Below are positions 18,748 through 27,647 of a DNA stretch of 64,000 nucleotides, in pieces. The notes beneath the pieces are model-generated. The model was not told the origin of the DNA, searched no databases, and was given only the letters and a program-made list of their open reading frames with translations. This DNA is from Bacteroides sp. GTDB taxonomy: Bacteria > Bacteroidota > Bacteroidia > Bacteroidales > Muribaculaceae. The position numbers and the translations under genes are program-made. Position 1 is the stretch's first letter. Each line of letters starts with the position of its first letter. The stretch lies in assembly GCA_014802015.1 (NCBI GenBank), contig JAAVDB010000038.1, positions 1 to 64,000 of the forward strand, given 5' to 3'.

Positions 18748-19968
18748 ATGATTGACCAGATACTTAGTGAAGAGGTCACCGAGCGCGCTGTGCTCGTAGG
18801 CTTGATCAGCAACCAACAGAACGAGGCGAAAGCCCTGGAATACCTCGACGAGCTCGCATTCCTGGCCGATACGGCCGGAGCCGTCACCGTAAAGACTTTT
18901 CTACAGAAACTCGAATATCCTAATCCACGTACTTACGTCGGTAAGGGCAAACTGGACGAGATACGCGCCTATATCGAGGATAACGATATAGGCATGGCTA
19001 TTTTTGACGATGACCTGACGTCGAAGCAGGTGGTCAACATCGAGCGTGAACTCAAGGTTAAAATCCTTGACCGCACGAGTCTGATACTTGACATCTTCGC
19101 CAAGCGTGCCCGCACCGCCAATGCCAAGACTCAGGTCGAGCTGGCTCAGTACCAATATCTGTTGCCCCGACTGACACGAATGTGGACCCACCTCGAACGT
19201 CAGCGCGGCGGTATCGGTATGCGTGGACCGGGTGAGACTCAGATCGAGACCGACCGCCGTATCATCCTGTCGAAAATATCGCTGCTCAAAGAGGAGTTGC
19301 GTGCCATCGACAAGCAGAAGTCCGTCCAGCGTAAAAACCGCGGGAAACTCACCCGCGTGGCGCTCGTCGGCTACACCAATGCCGGTAAGTCGACACTGAT
19401 GAACGTTCTGAGCAAGAGTGATGTGTTTGCCGAGAACAAACTGTTCGCGACGCTTGACACGACTGTGCGTAAGGTGATTATCGATAATCTGCCGTTCCTG
19501 CTCACCGACACCGTAGGATTCATACGCAAACTGCCCACCCACCTTGTCGATTCGTTCAAATCGACACTTGACGAGGTGCGCGAGGCCGACCTACTGGTGC
19601 ATGTGGTGGATGTGTCGCATCCGCACTTCGAGGAGCAGATCGAGGTCGTAGACAAGACTCTGCGCGAGGTGTGCGACGGGGCTGACAAACCCATGATAAT
19701 GGTCTTTAACAAGATCGATGCGTTCAGCCATGTGGAGAAGGACGAGAATGACCTGACACCACGCTCGCGCGAGAACATATCGCTCGACGAACTGAAGAAG
19801 ATGTGGATGGCGCGTCTGCCTCACGACTGTGTGTTCATCTCGGCCAAGACGGGCAAGAATATCGACGAGCTCAAACAGATGCTCTATGACCGCGCCAAGG
19901 AGATACACCTGACGCGATTCCCATACAACGATTTCCTGTTCCAGAAATATGACGAGCTGGAGGAATAA
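18748..19968 (+). CDS. hflX: GTPase HflX
   Basis: A 406-aa ribosome-associated GTPase of the OBG-HflX family, which splits or rescues stalled 70S ribosomes under stress. The N-terminal HflX domain (about 1-190) ends in a glycine-rich GIGMRGPGETQIETDRR region. The G domain follows, with G1 GYTNAGKST, G3 DTVGF and G4 NKID. It lies within the rightward operon, 12 nt before the deacetylase gene. Confidence 0.95.
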   Translation: MIDQILSEEVTERAVLVGLISNQQNEAKALEYLDELAFLADTAGAVTVKTFLQKLEYPNPRTYVGKGKLDEIRAYIEDNDIGMAIFDDDLTSKQVVNIERELKVKILDRTSLILDIFAKRARTANAKTQVELAQYQYLLPRLTRMWTHLERQRGGIGMRGPGETQIETDRRIILSKISLLKEELRAIDKQKSVQRKNRGKLTRVALVGYTNAGKSTLMNVLSKSDVFAENKLFATLDTTVRKVIIDNLPFLLTDTVGFIRKLPTHLVDSFKSTLDEVREADLLVHVVDVSHPHFEEQIEVVDKTLREVCDGADKPMIMVFNKIDAFSHVEKDENDLTPRSRENISLDELKKMWMARLPHDCVFISAKTGKNIDELKQMLYDRAKEIHLTRFPYNDFLFQKYDELEE

Positions 19969-19980
19969 TCACGTCACGAC

Positions 19981-20598
19981 ATGTGGATAGAACAGCCCCC
20001 TATATTATATCGACTGCTCTTCACCGAAGCCATCTGGCGACTGAAACGCCGCGGGCGTAAGGTGGTATTTCTCACATTCGATGACGGCCCCGTGCCTGAG
20101 GAGACTCCGTGGGTGCTCGATCTGCTTGACAAGGAGGGGATCAAGGCCACGTTCTTCATGGTGGGTGACAATGTGCGCAAATATCCCGAACTGTTTGAGG
20201 AGGTGAAGCGCCGCGGGCATTCGTACGGCAACCATACCATGCATCATCTGCAGGGCATCAAGGAGACGAGCCAGAAATACTTCCGCGACATCACCGAGGC
20301 TGACAATCTCATACAGTCATCACTGTTCAGACCTCCGCACGGCATCATGTGGCCGTTGCAGGCACGACTGATCAAACATCACTATAATGTGGTGATGTAC
20401 GATCTGGTGACACGCGACTATTCAAAACGTCTCAACGGCGATCAGGTGCTGGACAATGTCAAACGTTATACACGCAATGGCAGCATCATAGTGTTTCACG
20501 ACTCGGTCAAGGCGCACAAGAACATGCGCTATGCCCTCCCTCTCGCTATCAAGTGGCTCAAGGAGCAGGGATATGAGTTCGAGACGCTGCCTATGTAA
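19981..20598 (+). CDS. Polysaccharide deacetylase (NodB domain)
   Basis: A 205-aa carbohydrate esterase family 4 protein, essentially one NodB domain. The catalytic/metal Asp pair is D34-D35 (TFDDGP), the zinc histidines are H85 and H89 (GNHTMHH), the RPPHG motif is at 117-121 and the catalytic FHDS at 172-175. No signal peptide is obvious, so it may act in the cytoplasm or be membrane-associated. The substrate (an N-acetylated sugar) is unknown. A role with the nearby lipid-linked sugar transferase is possible but only inferred. Confidence 0.9.
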   Translation: MWIEQPPILYRLLFTEAIWRLKRRGRKVVFLTFDDGPVPEETPWVLDLLDKEGIKATFFMVGDNVRKYPELFEEVKRRGHSYGNHTMHHLQGIKETSQKYFRDITEADNLIQSSLFRPPHGIMWPLQARLIKHHYNVVMYDLVTRDYSKRLNGDQVLDNVKRYTRNGSIIVFHDSVKAHKNMRYALPLAIKWLKEQGYEFETLPM

Positions 20599-20610
20599 AC
20601 CGTCAGCACG

Positions 20611-21543
20611 TTGGAATCATCTGAAATCAAACGTATCGTAACGGAAGCCGGGGCCGTGGCTGTCGGAATCGCAGAAGCCGGCCCTGTCGAGCCGTGGGCC
20701 GAGGAGCTGTATCAGCAGCGGGTTTCAGACGGGTCGTTCGGCACGATGGACTATCTGGCCCGTTATCCTGACGTGCGCCGTGATCCGCGCCTGTTGCTCG
20801 AAGGGGCCCGGTCGATAATTGTGGCGGCATTCAGTTACAAACCTGATGAAGAGTGGGAGGCCATGAATGCCTCCAACAGCCTGCATTGGGCGCGTTATGC
20901 GCTCGGACGTGATTATCACGAGGAGGTAAGGGAACGGCTCGCACGAGTGGCCGACTCCATCACCACGGCCACAGGTGCGTCATGCCGGGTGACAACCGAT
21001 ACGGCACCGTTGCGCGAACGCTATTGGGCCGTGAAGGCGGGCGTGGGATTCACAGGGATAAACAATCAGCTGATCATACCGGGCGCCGGGTCGTGGTGTG
21101 TGCTCGGCGAGATATTGACGACACTGCAACTGCCGGCCGATGAGCCGTGCCGTCTGAGTTGCGACGGGTGTATGCGCTGTGTACGCGCGTGTCCGGGTGG
21201 GGCACTTGACGGATGCGGAGGCATGGATGCCCGACGGTGCATGAGCTATATCACTATCGAATCAAAAGAAACGGACTGCCCGACAAGGCTCAAGGGGGGA
21301 CGCATATACGGATGCGATGTGTGTCAGGAGGTGTGTCCGCACAACGCCGGGGTCAAGGCATCGGCAATCGAGAATTTCCGCCCGCGCCGGTCCATAATGT
21401 CGCTGACGCGTGACGATATATCAGGTATGGAGCAGGAGACGTTCTCACGAATTTTCACCCACTCGGCCATCAAACGTGCTAAACTTGCGGGTCTTCAGCG
21501 CAATGCCCGGGCCACAGATCAGGAAGAGATACACCCGGAGTGA
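20611..21543 (+). CDS. queG: Epoxyqueuosine reductase
   Basis: A 310-aa cobalamin- and iron-sulfur-dependent enzyme that reduces epoxyqueuosine to queuosine in tRNA. The N-terminal DUF1730 domain includes the conserved Asp near residue 130. Two [4Fe-4S] ferredoxin motifs follow: C184/C187/C190/C194 (CDGCMRCVRACPGG) and C235/C238/C242 (CDVCQEVCPHN). The C-terminus [18 protein letters not shown] is typical. The start is TTG, chosen because it gives the family N-terminus and sits 12 nt after the deacetylase. Its last 65 bp overlap the 3' end of the convergent tatD-like gene. Confidence 0.94.
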   Translation: MESSEIKRIVTEAGAVAVGIAEAGPVEPWAEELYQQRVSDGSFGTMDYLARYPDVRRDPRLLLEGARSIIVAAFSYKPDEEWEAMNASNSLHWARYALGRDYHEEVRERLARVADSITTATGASCRVTTDTAPLRERYWAVKAGVGFTGINNQLIIPGAGSWCVLGEILTTLQLPADEPCRLSCDGCMRCVRACPGGALDGCGGMDARRCMSYITIESKETDCPTRLKGGRIYGCDVCQEVCPHNAGVKASAIENFRPRRSIMSLTRDDISGMEQETFSRIFTHSAIKRAKLAGLQRNARATDQEEIHPE

Positions 21544-22168
21544 CCGGCAGTGCGGCGATAATCTCCTCAATAGGCATACGTGATTCGTCGGTCTCGGCAA
21601 GCATCCGGGAGGGAGGAGTCACCTTGACTGACTGCGGATTGAAATACTCGCCGTAGCTCAGATAGAATCCGCATTTCAGCAGGTCTTTAGCCAGTCCTGA
21701 CTTGCCGCGGTACCCGTGTATGATCCACGGCTGGGTCGGCTTGAGCTTCTTGCGCAGACGGATGATTTCAGGGAAAAGTTTGACGATGTGGAGCACCAGC
21801 GGCTTACCGACATGTTCGCTCAATTCGATATGATGCATCAGCAGCTCCATCTGTACCTTCAGGTCAGGATGAGCCTGAACGATCTCCCGCGACTTTCCCT
21901 TTGGCACCCATGCGTATGACACATGCACCATGTCGAGGCCGGTCTCGCCGATGGCCACCACACGTGGCGATGCCGCGAGACGCCGCAGTGTGCCGAGGTC
22001 ACGACGGGTATAGCATCCGGCGTTCCACGGATGGATGCCGACCGAATAATACCTGTCATCAGCCAGAACAAGGTCGCGCGGAGGAGTGGCGACGGGGTCA
22101 AGATTGACCACGACTCCGGGACGTGACCTGTGCGTATGACTGTCAAGTATGATCTTCTTATCCATCAT
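21479..22168 (-). CDS. TatD-family metal-dependent hydrolase
   Basis: A 229-aa TIM-barrel hydrolase of the TatD DNase family. Metal-site residues are visible: H11 and H13 (DSHTH), the Glu of GETGLD near 75, then histidines in VLHIVK and IIHGYRG and the Asp in AETDESRM. The start ATG at 22168 overlaps the yidD stop as ATGA, with a second ATG one codon later. A longer upstream frame runs through yidD and is not used. It is the last gene of the LOG-DUF4271-hemD-rnpA-yidD-tatD operon. The 3' end overlaps queG on the opposite strand by 65 bp. Confidence 0.87.
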   Translation of the reverse strand: MMDKKIILDSHTHRSRPGVVVNLDPVATPPRDLVLADDRYYSVGIHPWNAGCYTRRDLGTLRRLAASPRVVAIGETGLDMVHVSYAWVPKGKSREIVQAHPDLKVQMELLMHHIELSEHVGKPLVLHIVKLFPEIIRLRKKLKPTQPWIIHGYRGKSGLAKDLLKCGFYLSYGEYFNPQSVKVTPPSRMLAETDESRMPIEEIIAALPVTPGVSLPDLWPGHCAEDPQV

Positions 22169-22374
22169 GGTACAGGGTCGTAGCCCGATCCTCCCCAAGG
22201 ATGGCAACGCGCTATGCGCCGGAGCGTGAGCCAAAGACCGCGCATGGCTCCGTGACGTGTTATCGCCTCGATGGCATACTCGCTGCATGTCGGCGTGAAC
22301 CGACACGAGGGCGGGAGCATCGGCGAGATGCATGCACGGTAAAAGCGTATTGGCAACAACAGAAGGAAGCGCAC
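22165..22374 (-). CDS. yidD: Membrane protein insertion efficiency factor YidD
   Basis: A 69-aa small protein of the YidD family. The core [15 protein letters not shown] and [13 protein letters not shown] are diagnostic. It has an N-terminal amphipathic stretch and acts at the inner membrane, assisting YidC-dependent insertion. It is placed after rnpA by 39 nt, matching the conserved rnpA-yidD order. Its stop overlaps the tatD-like start. Confidence 0.94.
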   Translation of the reverse strand: MRFLLLLPIRFYRACISPMLPPSCRFTPTCSEYAIEAITRHGAMRGLWLTLRRIARCHPWGGSGYDPVP

Positions 22375-22413
22375 CCGGGGGAGTATATGAAGGGGTGAAT
22401 GATGTGAAAAATA

Positions 22414-22803
22414 TTATGACTGCGGCGGCACCGAGTCGGCCACCTTGGCGAGCAGACGCCGCAATGCTGACTGTACCTTGGCATACGGGAGCAGGCTGTC
22501 AGCCACGTAGATGAAGACTATGTCTACAGGGAGGTCGCGCGGGATGAGGTCGCGATTAAGGCGGTAGGCCTCACGTATGCGCCTGCGCATGGTCACTCGG
22601 TCCACCGCATGACGCAGACGTTTCTTGGGGACCGACACGAGAAACCGCGGCACGGTGACACTGCGGCTACTGTCCACACGCCATGCCATCCTCAACGGGT
22701 AAGCCAGAGCGGTGCGCACGCTGCCGTCACTACGTGCAAAGAGACGGCTTATGGCCGTCTCGCTGCATAGTTTTTCGATCTTATAGAGTCGTAGTCCTTT
22801 CAT
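22414..22803 (-). CDS. rnpA: Ribonuclease P protein component
   Basis: A 129-aa basic protein that assists the RNase P RNA in 5' processing of tRNAs. The motif VTMRRRIREAYRLNR matches the conserved RNR region, though the family Asn is replaced (RRR in place of RNR). FLVSVPKKRLRHAV precedes it. The start ATG at 22803 is chosen because the longer frame would overlap hemD. It lies 28 nt after hemD and 39 nt before yidD. Confidence 0.93.
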   Translation of the reverse strand: MKGLRLYKIEKLCSETAISRLFARSDGSVRTALAYPLRMAWRVDSSRSVTVPRFLVSVPKKRLRHAVDRVTMRRRIREAYRLNRDLIPRDLPVDIVFIYVADSLLPYAKVQSALRRLLAKVADSVPPQS

Positions 22804-22831
22804 GTCATTACGGGAGTGGTGTCCACTGTGA

Positions 22832-23575
22832 TCAGGAAGCCGACTGCTTGAGATAGTTCTCAAGCGCACCTGTCATCGAGGGATTTTCGGGTGACGGGGC
22901 CTCGATGTCAAGACGCAGACCGGCGTCACGTGCGGCCTTGGCCGTAGTGGGTCCGAAACATGCTATCTTGATGTCACCCTGCTCGAAGTCGGGGAAGTTC
23001 TTGAGCAGCGACTGGATGCCCGAGGGTGAGAAGAATACGAGCATATCGTAGTCAAACGGCTCGTCAGGTCCGAAGTCATTGCTGACGGTGCGGTACATCA
23101 CAGCCTTGGTGTAGTTGATACCGCTCTTGTCGAGCAGACCTGAATCTTCCTTATGCACGTCCGATACGACCCAGAGGAAGTTTTCCTTCTTGTGTTTGAT
23201 CAGCGATGGCAACAGCGAGTCGAGCTTGCCGTTATCACCGTGGAAGATCTTGCGTTTGCGATACACGATATATTTCTGCAAATACAGAGCGATTGACTCG
23301 GTGGTGCAGAAGTATTTCATAGTCTCGGGAATGGTGATACGCATCTCCTCGCATATACGGAAGAAATGATCAATGGCCGTACGGGCCGTGAAGATAATTG
23401 CGGTAAAATCAAGAATCGAGATCTTAGCCTGACGGAACTCTTTGGATGTCAGACCTTCTACCTTGATGAACGGACGTAACACTACCTCGACGCCGTAACG
23501 TTCGGCTATGTCGTAATAAGGTGATTTGCCAGACTCGGGGCGGGGTTGTGAAACGAGGATTTTCTTTACTTTCAC
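22832..23575 (-). CDS. hemD: Uroporphyrinogen-III synthase
   Basis: A 247-aa two-domain HemD-fold protein that cyclises hydroxymethylbilane with inversion of ring D. It begins KVKKILVSQPRPESGKSPYYDIAER and has the late motif FFSPSGIQSLLKNFP and ACFGPTTAKAARDAGL typical of the family. It sits between DUF4271 (30 nt upstream) and rnpA (28 nt downstream), the gene order seen in other Bacteroidales. HemD sequences diverge widely, so the call rests on motif plus context. Confidence 0.9.
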   Translation of the reverse strand: MKVKKILVSQPRPESGKSPYYDIAERYGVEVVLRPFIKVEGLTSKEFRQAKISILDFTAIIFTARTAIDHFFRICEEMRITIPETMKYFCTTESIALYLQKYIVYRKRKIFHGDNGKLDSLLPSLIKHKKENFLWVVSDVHKEDSGLLDKSGINYTKAVMYRTVSNDFGPDEPFDYDMLVFFSPSGIQSLLKNFPDFEQGDIKIACFGPTTAKAARDAGLRLDIEAPSPENPSMTGALENYLKQSAS

Positions 23576-23605
23576 GACTAATCTGATAAATGTTTTATGT
23601 CAAGT

Positions 23606-24418
23606 CTAGAGCAGCAGGTTATGAATAAACAAGACCGCACGATACAACAAGACAAGTGGTACGATTTCGAGACTGCAAAGGTACAAAATAAAATAAATCA
23701 ACGAGCCAAAATTGTCGTAAAAAAGCCTAAAACCTTTACAAATGAACACCAATCGGGCAAAAACATACGAAATTATACCCAAAATCATTACCGTGGCCGA
23801 CGCGGACGGATTGAAAAGCACCACGATGGCGGGGATGACTATCATCATCGACAGCAGCGACTGGGATGCGTTGAAGCCTTTCATCCACATCCTTGCCGAG
23901 ACCTTGTCGGTGAATATCGCGCCGACCGTCGAGTAGGCCGCGAGCTGCCACAGATAGTAGAGCAACGCCGTGACCGTGAGCATCCCGATGATAAAGAAGT
24001 CGCCTGACACGGGCCCCATGGCTACGCGTTCGGGAAAGGCCGAGTTGATGATGATGCTCTCGGCAAAACATGCTATCAGTACGATCGAGGTCTGAACGCC
24101 TGTCTCGCTGAATGTGCGCACGCTGAATGTCTGCTCGCGGCGACGTACGCTGAACAGGTCGTAGAAGAAGTTCTTGAAGAATGTCGAGTAATGTCGGAAG
24201 TTGGATGCGAGCAGCAGAAACATCCCTATGAGCAGACACAGCACACCCGAGTCGTAACCCGGGAGATTCTTGCGTTCGATCGGTGCGAGACCGTGCGTGT
24301 AGGGAATCTCGCCCACTGTCATCCGCGCGAGCTGCGCACCCGTGACGGGGCCGTCTTCACAACGCGACAGGTCGGTAAACCGCCATGTGCCTGTATATGG
24401 AATGGAGTCGTTGGTCAT
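23606..24418 (-). CDS. DUF4271 integral membrane protein
   Basis: A 270-aa protein with a soluble N-terminal 60 residues and about seven hydrophobic segments (SGVLCLLIGMFLLLAS, TSIVLIACFAESIII, and others). It matches the Bacteroidota-specific DUF4271 family, which regularly precedes hemD. The function is unknown. Its ATG overlaps the stop of the LOG gene by one base (TGATG), so translation is probably coupled. A TACCTTTG box on the minus strand at 23676-23683, inside its 3' end, could be an internal promoter for hemD onward. Confidence 0.85.
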   Translation of the reverse strand: MTNDSIPYTGTWRFTDLSRCEDGPVTGAQLARMTVGEIPYTHGLAPIERKNLPGYDSGVLCLLIGMFLLLASNFRHYSTFFKNFFYDLFSVRRREQTFSVRTFSETGVQTSIVLIACFAESIIINSAFPERVAMGPVSGDFFIIGMLTVTALLYYLWQLAAYSTVGAIFTDKVSARMWMKGFNASQSLLSMMIVIPAIVVLFNPSASATVMILGIISYVFARLVFICKGFRLFYDNFGSLIYFILYLCSLEIVPLVLLYRAVLFIHNLLL

Positions 24419-24975
24419 CAGTCAATCGTCTTGGATGCGTTAATGACTGCCATCGCCTCGGCGGGCGTGGCGACGACGACAGCGGGGATGTCACCTCCGC
24501 GCATGAACGACAGGGCTTGCATCTTACCGAACATTTCGATCAGCGGGTCGTAGAATCCGTCGGTGTTGACTATGATCACGGGGCCGGTGAAGAGTCCCAG
24601 CTGATGCCAGGTCATCATCTCGCACAGCTCGTCGAGCGTGCCGATGCCTCCGGCAAGCGCCACGGCGGCACAGGACATCGATGCCATGGTCTGTTTGCGC
24701 ACGTGCATCGAGGGGGTGTCTATACATTCGCTAAGGCGGCTGTTGGCCCAACCCTTTTCTATCATGAAGTGTGGCAGCACGCCTACAGTCCTGCCCCCGG
24801 CGTCGGCCGCGCCGTCGATGGTCGATGCCATCAGTCCGAGGGCACCGCCTCCGTTGACGAGTGTGTAACCGTTGCGGGCGATGAGCGCACCCATCTCGCG
24901 CGCCACCTGATGATAGCGCGGATCAACGTGTTGCGACGAGGCGCAATATACGACTATTCCGTTCTTTTCGTCCAT
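24418..24975 (-). CDS. LOG-family protein (TIGR00730; putative nucleoside 5'-monophosphate phosphoribohydrolase)
   Basis: A 185-aa Rossmann-like protein of the LOG/TIGR00730 family. The motif GGIGTLDELCEMM corresponds to the PGGxGTxxE signature, with Ala replacing the usual first Pro. VNGGGALGLM is the other conserved glycine loop. Family members release the base from a nucleoside monophosphate (cytokinin activation in plants). The bacterial role is unclear. It is the first gene of the operon, with a -7 box TAACTTTG 16 nt upstream. Confidence 0.9.
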   Translation of the reverse strand: MDEKNGIVVYCASSQHVDPRYHQVAREMGALIARNGYTLVNGGGALGLMASTIDGAADAGGRTVGVLPHFMIEKGWANSRLSECIDTPSMHVRKQTMASMSCAAVALAGGIGTLDELCEMMTWHQLGLFTGPVIIVNTDGFYDPLIEMFGKMQALSFMRGGDIPAVVVATPAEAMAVINASKTID

Positions 24976-24990
24976 AGTTTTTTACGGGTA

Positions 24991-24998
24991 CAAAGTTA
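24991..24998 (-). promoter_or_regulatory. -7 box of the LOG-DUF4271-hemD-rnpA-yidD-tatD operon
   Basis: TAACTTTG on the minus strand (plus-strand CAAAGTTA), leaving a leader of only about 10 nt before the ATG at 24975. Confidence 0.55.
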
Positions 24999-25103
24999 GC
25001 TTTTTTACTGATTATACCCAAATGGTTGTCGGGTTCTTTAATGGATGTCTTCGACACCCTCAATCATATAACCTCTGCTACCCCCGCGCCTCGCGCAAGA
25101 CGC

Positions 25104-25175
25104 TTCGCCTTCGGCTTCGCGTCTTTGCGTTCGTGGCGGGGCTATTATTAAACCGCCTCTTCGAGGCTTTGAGGA
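25104..25175 (-). terminator. Hairpins downstream of phage-like block A
   Basis: Between 24999 and 25200 there is no gene. On the minus strand, after the stop at 25201, come the hairpin GCCTCGAAGAGGC (25154-25166) followed by GGTTTAATAATA, and further on a larger interrupted stem with arms AAGACGC and GCGTCTT near 25098-25126. These probably end the block A transcript. Confidence 0.5.
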
Positions 25176-25200
25176 CATTTTCCATCTCCGGATGGGTGTA

Positions 25201-25737
25201 TTAATACGGGTCGGTGACTGTAGGCGAGAATCCGGCTGATAGTGAGGAGGTAAGCGTGCGGTGCCAGTCACCGGCCATGGCGGTGAAACGGTCGGCGAGT
25301 TGGCGGCCGACATCTACACCGGCCGATGCCATACTCCACATACCGAGGGCCGTGAAGGCCACGCCCTGCTCCAGCGCCCGGCGTATGGCGGTATGTCGTC
25401 CTGTGGTAAAAGACCGAGGAGTGACGAGCTCGACAGCCAGATCTGTGTCAAGAATGTCGGTATCCTCCTCGGCCGCGGGTGTATCCGCGCTCTCGTCACC
25501 GAGACTGACATCGGTGACTACAGGCCCGAGGCGCATGACTGTGTCGGCAAACGCATTTCGGATCATCACGGCCAACAGAGGTGTGCGCTCACGGCAAAGT
25601 ATCGGGGCCAGGACGGCCCGCTCCTCATCATTGGCCGCCATCGCCTGAACGGCAGCGAGCGCCTGCATGGTGGTGAGGATGATGCGTGGTGACAAATGGT
25701 AATTCACGTCAGTAGATATTTCGCTGGGGTTATACAC
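25201..25737 (-). CDS. Hypothetical protein in phage-like block A
   Basis: A 178-aa protein I do not recognise. It starts MYNPSEISTDVNYHLSPRII, is mainly helical with an acidic Ala/Thr/Asp-rich middle (about 75-100), and ends with a flexible segment. It overlaps the 137-aa gene by 8 bp, so the two are translationally coupled. By position downstream of a portal gene it may be a structural or assembly protein, but nothing in the sequence proves this. Plus-strand frames of about 144 aa cover the same DNA and are considered shadows. Confidence 0.6.
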   Translation of the reverse strand: MYNPSEISTDVNYHLSPRIILTTMQALAAVQAMAANDEERAVLAPILCRERTPLLAVMIRNAFADTVMRLGPVVTDVSLGDESADTPAAEEDTDILDTDLAVELVTPRSFTTGRHTAIRRALEQGVAFTALGMWSMASAGVDVGRQLADRFTAMAGDWHRTLTSSLSAGFSPTVTDPY

Positions 25738-26143
25738 AAAGTCTGTTTCTCTCCGACCACAGCCGCTGAACGAGTCTGTGAGCCGTAGCGGGTGCTATGA
25801 AGAACTGCGAGGCGCGTTCGGTGGCCAGGACGTTTGCCAGAGCCTGAGGCAGACTGCACTCCCGGCTGGCCATATAGCGATCACACTTCTCGTTGATCTC
25901 GCGCCACATGGCCAGACGGCGGTCACGGCGTATAGGCATGCGTCCGTGACGCAACACCCTGAGCATCCTCATCGCGTAGGTAAATGTACAATAGTAATGC
26001 GGAGCCGGCGACACCGAGGCCAGATAGGCCAGTCGCGCGAGGTTGATCTCCTCCTGCGGACCGAGGGCGCGCATTTTACGTTTACATACCTCAAGAAAGT
26101 GACGGTTACGGGTTTCGATTAAAGCATTCATATTTTTAAGCAA
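25730..26143 (-). CDS. Hypothetical protein in phage-like block A
   Basis: A 137-aa basic, helix-rich protein (many Arg, for example MRMLRVLRHGRMPIRRDRR). No known domain is recognised. A second possible start, MNALIETRNRHF, lies 4 codons in. It is separated from the portal gene by 165 nt of AT-rich DNA and overlaps the next gene by 8 bp. A DNA-binding or assembly role would fit the charge, but this is inference only. Confidence 0.6.
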   Translation of the reverse strand: MLKNMNALIETRNRHFLEVCKRKMRALGPQEEINLARLAYLASVSPAPHYYCTFTYAMRMLRVLRHGRMPIRRDRRLAMWREINEKCDRYMASRECSLPQALANVLATERASQFFIAPATAHRLVQRLWSERNRLCV

Positions 26144-26308
26144 TTAGAATTAATTATGAGGGCGTATAATACATCCTCCGGACAGTAACGGGCTGCGTTG
26201 CAGCTTCAGCAAATGTGTTGTGTAGGATGAACGAAGTCTGTTGGTTTTACATTGGCAAATTTACCACATAACATGGGCAATAAAACGACACATCCAATTA
26301 AAATAATG
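26144..26308. other. AT-rich spacer inside block A
   Basis: 165 nt between the portal gene and the 137-aa gene. It holds a small hairpin GCTGC-GTT-GCAGC (26192-26204) and a minus-strand GGAGG directly before an ATG that opens only a 6-codon frame (26174 region). There is no continuation of the portal coding frame and no copy of the shared promoter element. A separate weak promoter here cannot be excluded. Confidence 0.5.
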
Positions 26309-27622
26309 TTAACGAGTGAGAATTGCGAGCGCCTTTGTATCACGGGCATTGCGGAATGAATTGAAGGTCTCGAAGATGTCGAGAAGTGCCACGGCCGAGT
26401 TCTGTACCTGCGTCTGATAGAGTGACGCCGAGGCATTGTTGCCGATCGACTGTCCCTGCAGCGCGGTGGACACACCCGAGATCTGCTGCATCATCTTCAT
26501 CTCAAGGTCGAGCAGGAGCGAGGCCCCCTCGCTGCGTCCCGGCGAGATAATCTCGGTGGGCATCTGCGTGGCCCGGGGGCTGATTGGTATGACCGCTCCG
26601 GGGCGGCTCCACAGGCGCACCACCTCCTCCATCGGCACCCCCTCGACCATCGCGTCGACGGGATAGAGCAGCGTACCCTTGGCCGTGTGGGCGAGTATCT
26701 GGTCGATCATCGAGATGATGTGATTGATGTGGCGCTGCTGGTCGATGACATCCTCGATAAACGGATGCACCTCGCCGTCGGTGAGCGGATAGAGGCTGAC
26801 AACAAACGGGTGCGATCCATGAGGATAAGGCGAGGGGGTCTCGTCAAGCAACGTGCCGTCAGGCGTATAGAAACGTCCGTGCCATGTGCCTGCCGACCGA
26901 CCCTCGTCATCGAAACTCCACACCTCTATGACCCTGCAGCGCGAGGGGTCGGACGATGAGCCGAACATCACGTCCGATCCGCCACCGCCGAGCACATCGG
27001 CGAGTATGCCCGACGACGCGTTGGTGCTGACGGCGCGGGCAAACACCTGAGCGATCTCACGCTGACGGCGACGGTTGTTGTGGGCGAACCGCATCCTCAT
27101 CTCGGCCTGCGACATCTCGTGCAGCATACCCACAAGCCGTATGTCATGTCCACGCGGGTCGAGATAACGGTTGCAGAAGAACAGGTCGGGATTGACATTG
27201 TCCACCCACACCTGCTCGCCCTCAAAGCGTCGCTCATAGCTCACCTTCTGAATGGCGCATCCCGAGATCAGAAACTCCTCCATGGCACGGGCATCGAGCT
27301 CGTCAAGACGGTTGGAGGCATAGATGCGGCCCAGACGCGGCGACATCCCGTCACCGTCGGCCTGGGCGGCGGCGCGTCGGTTCACTATCTCCTGACGGAA
27401 ACGGCCCACCACGCATTTGACCAGCGAGCGGAGCAGATTGTTGGTGAGTGGGCGGCGCCCCATGCGTACGGCATATTCCCCCTCGCTGACACGTTCGCCC
27501 TTAGCCGTCACCGTGGGATCGTCCCACTGACGGCCGTAAGTAAAGTTTTTGAGACGGCGGCGCGTGGCCCGCACCGAGGCGCATGCCTCCCAGGCCTGCC
27601 GTGCTGAATGCAGTGTGTTCAT
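26309..27622 (-). CDS. Phage portal protein (podovirus/P22-like), short C-terminus
   Basis: A 437-aa protein matching the core of tailed-phage portal proteins. After an N-terminal helical region it has an FRQEI and AMEEFLISG segment, then the diagnostic HPFVVSLYPLTDGEVHPFIE and VIDQQRHINHIISMIDQIL region (stem/clip), and near the C-terminus the QISGVSTALQGQS and ASLYQTQVQNSAVALLDIF helices. P22-like portals normally continue for 150 residues or more beyond this point. Here the frame ends at a TAA with AT-rich DNA after it. Codon use and composition resemble the surrounding host genes. It lies between the possible adaptor gene (25 nt upstream) and two unknown genes. Confidence 0.85.
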   Translation of the reverse strand: MNTLHSARQAWEACASVRATRRRLKNFTYGRQWDDPTVTAKGERVSEGEYAVRMGRRPLTNNLLRSLVKCVVGRFRQEIVNRRAAAQADGDGMSPRLGRIYASNRLDELDARAMEEFLISGCAIQKVSYERRFEGEQVWVDNVNPDLFFCNRYLDPRGHDIRLVGMLHEMSQAEMRMRFAHNNRRRQREIAQVFARAVSTNASSGILADVLGGGGSDVMFGSSSDPSRCRVIEVWSFDDEGRSAGTWHGRFYTPDGTLLDETPSPYPHGSHPFVVSLYPLTDGEVHPFIEDVIDQQRHINHIISMIDQILAHTAKGTLLYPVDAMVEGVPMEEVVRLWSRPGAVIPISPRATQMPTEIISPGRSEGASLLLDLEMKMMQQISGVSTALQGQSIGNNASASLYQTQVQNSAVALLDIFETFNSFRNARDTKALAILTR

Positions 27623-27647
27623 AGTATTTTTATTATATGGTTAATGT

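Noticed and set aside
22169-22333. N-terminal extension of the tatD-like protein by about 55 residues
   Set aside because: It lies in a shifted frame across yidD, which is certain; the ATG overlapping the yidD stop gives the standard TatD N-terminus.
25214-25692. Plus-strand frames of about 144 codons opposite the last block A gene
   Set aside because: The minus-strand gene continues the block by an 8-bp overlap; the plus frames are Ser/Arg- or Gly/His-rich and have no promoter or neighbours in that direction.
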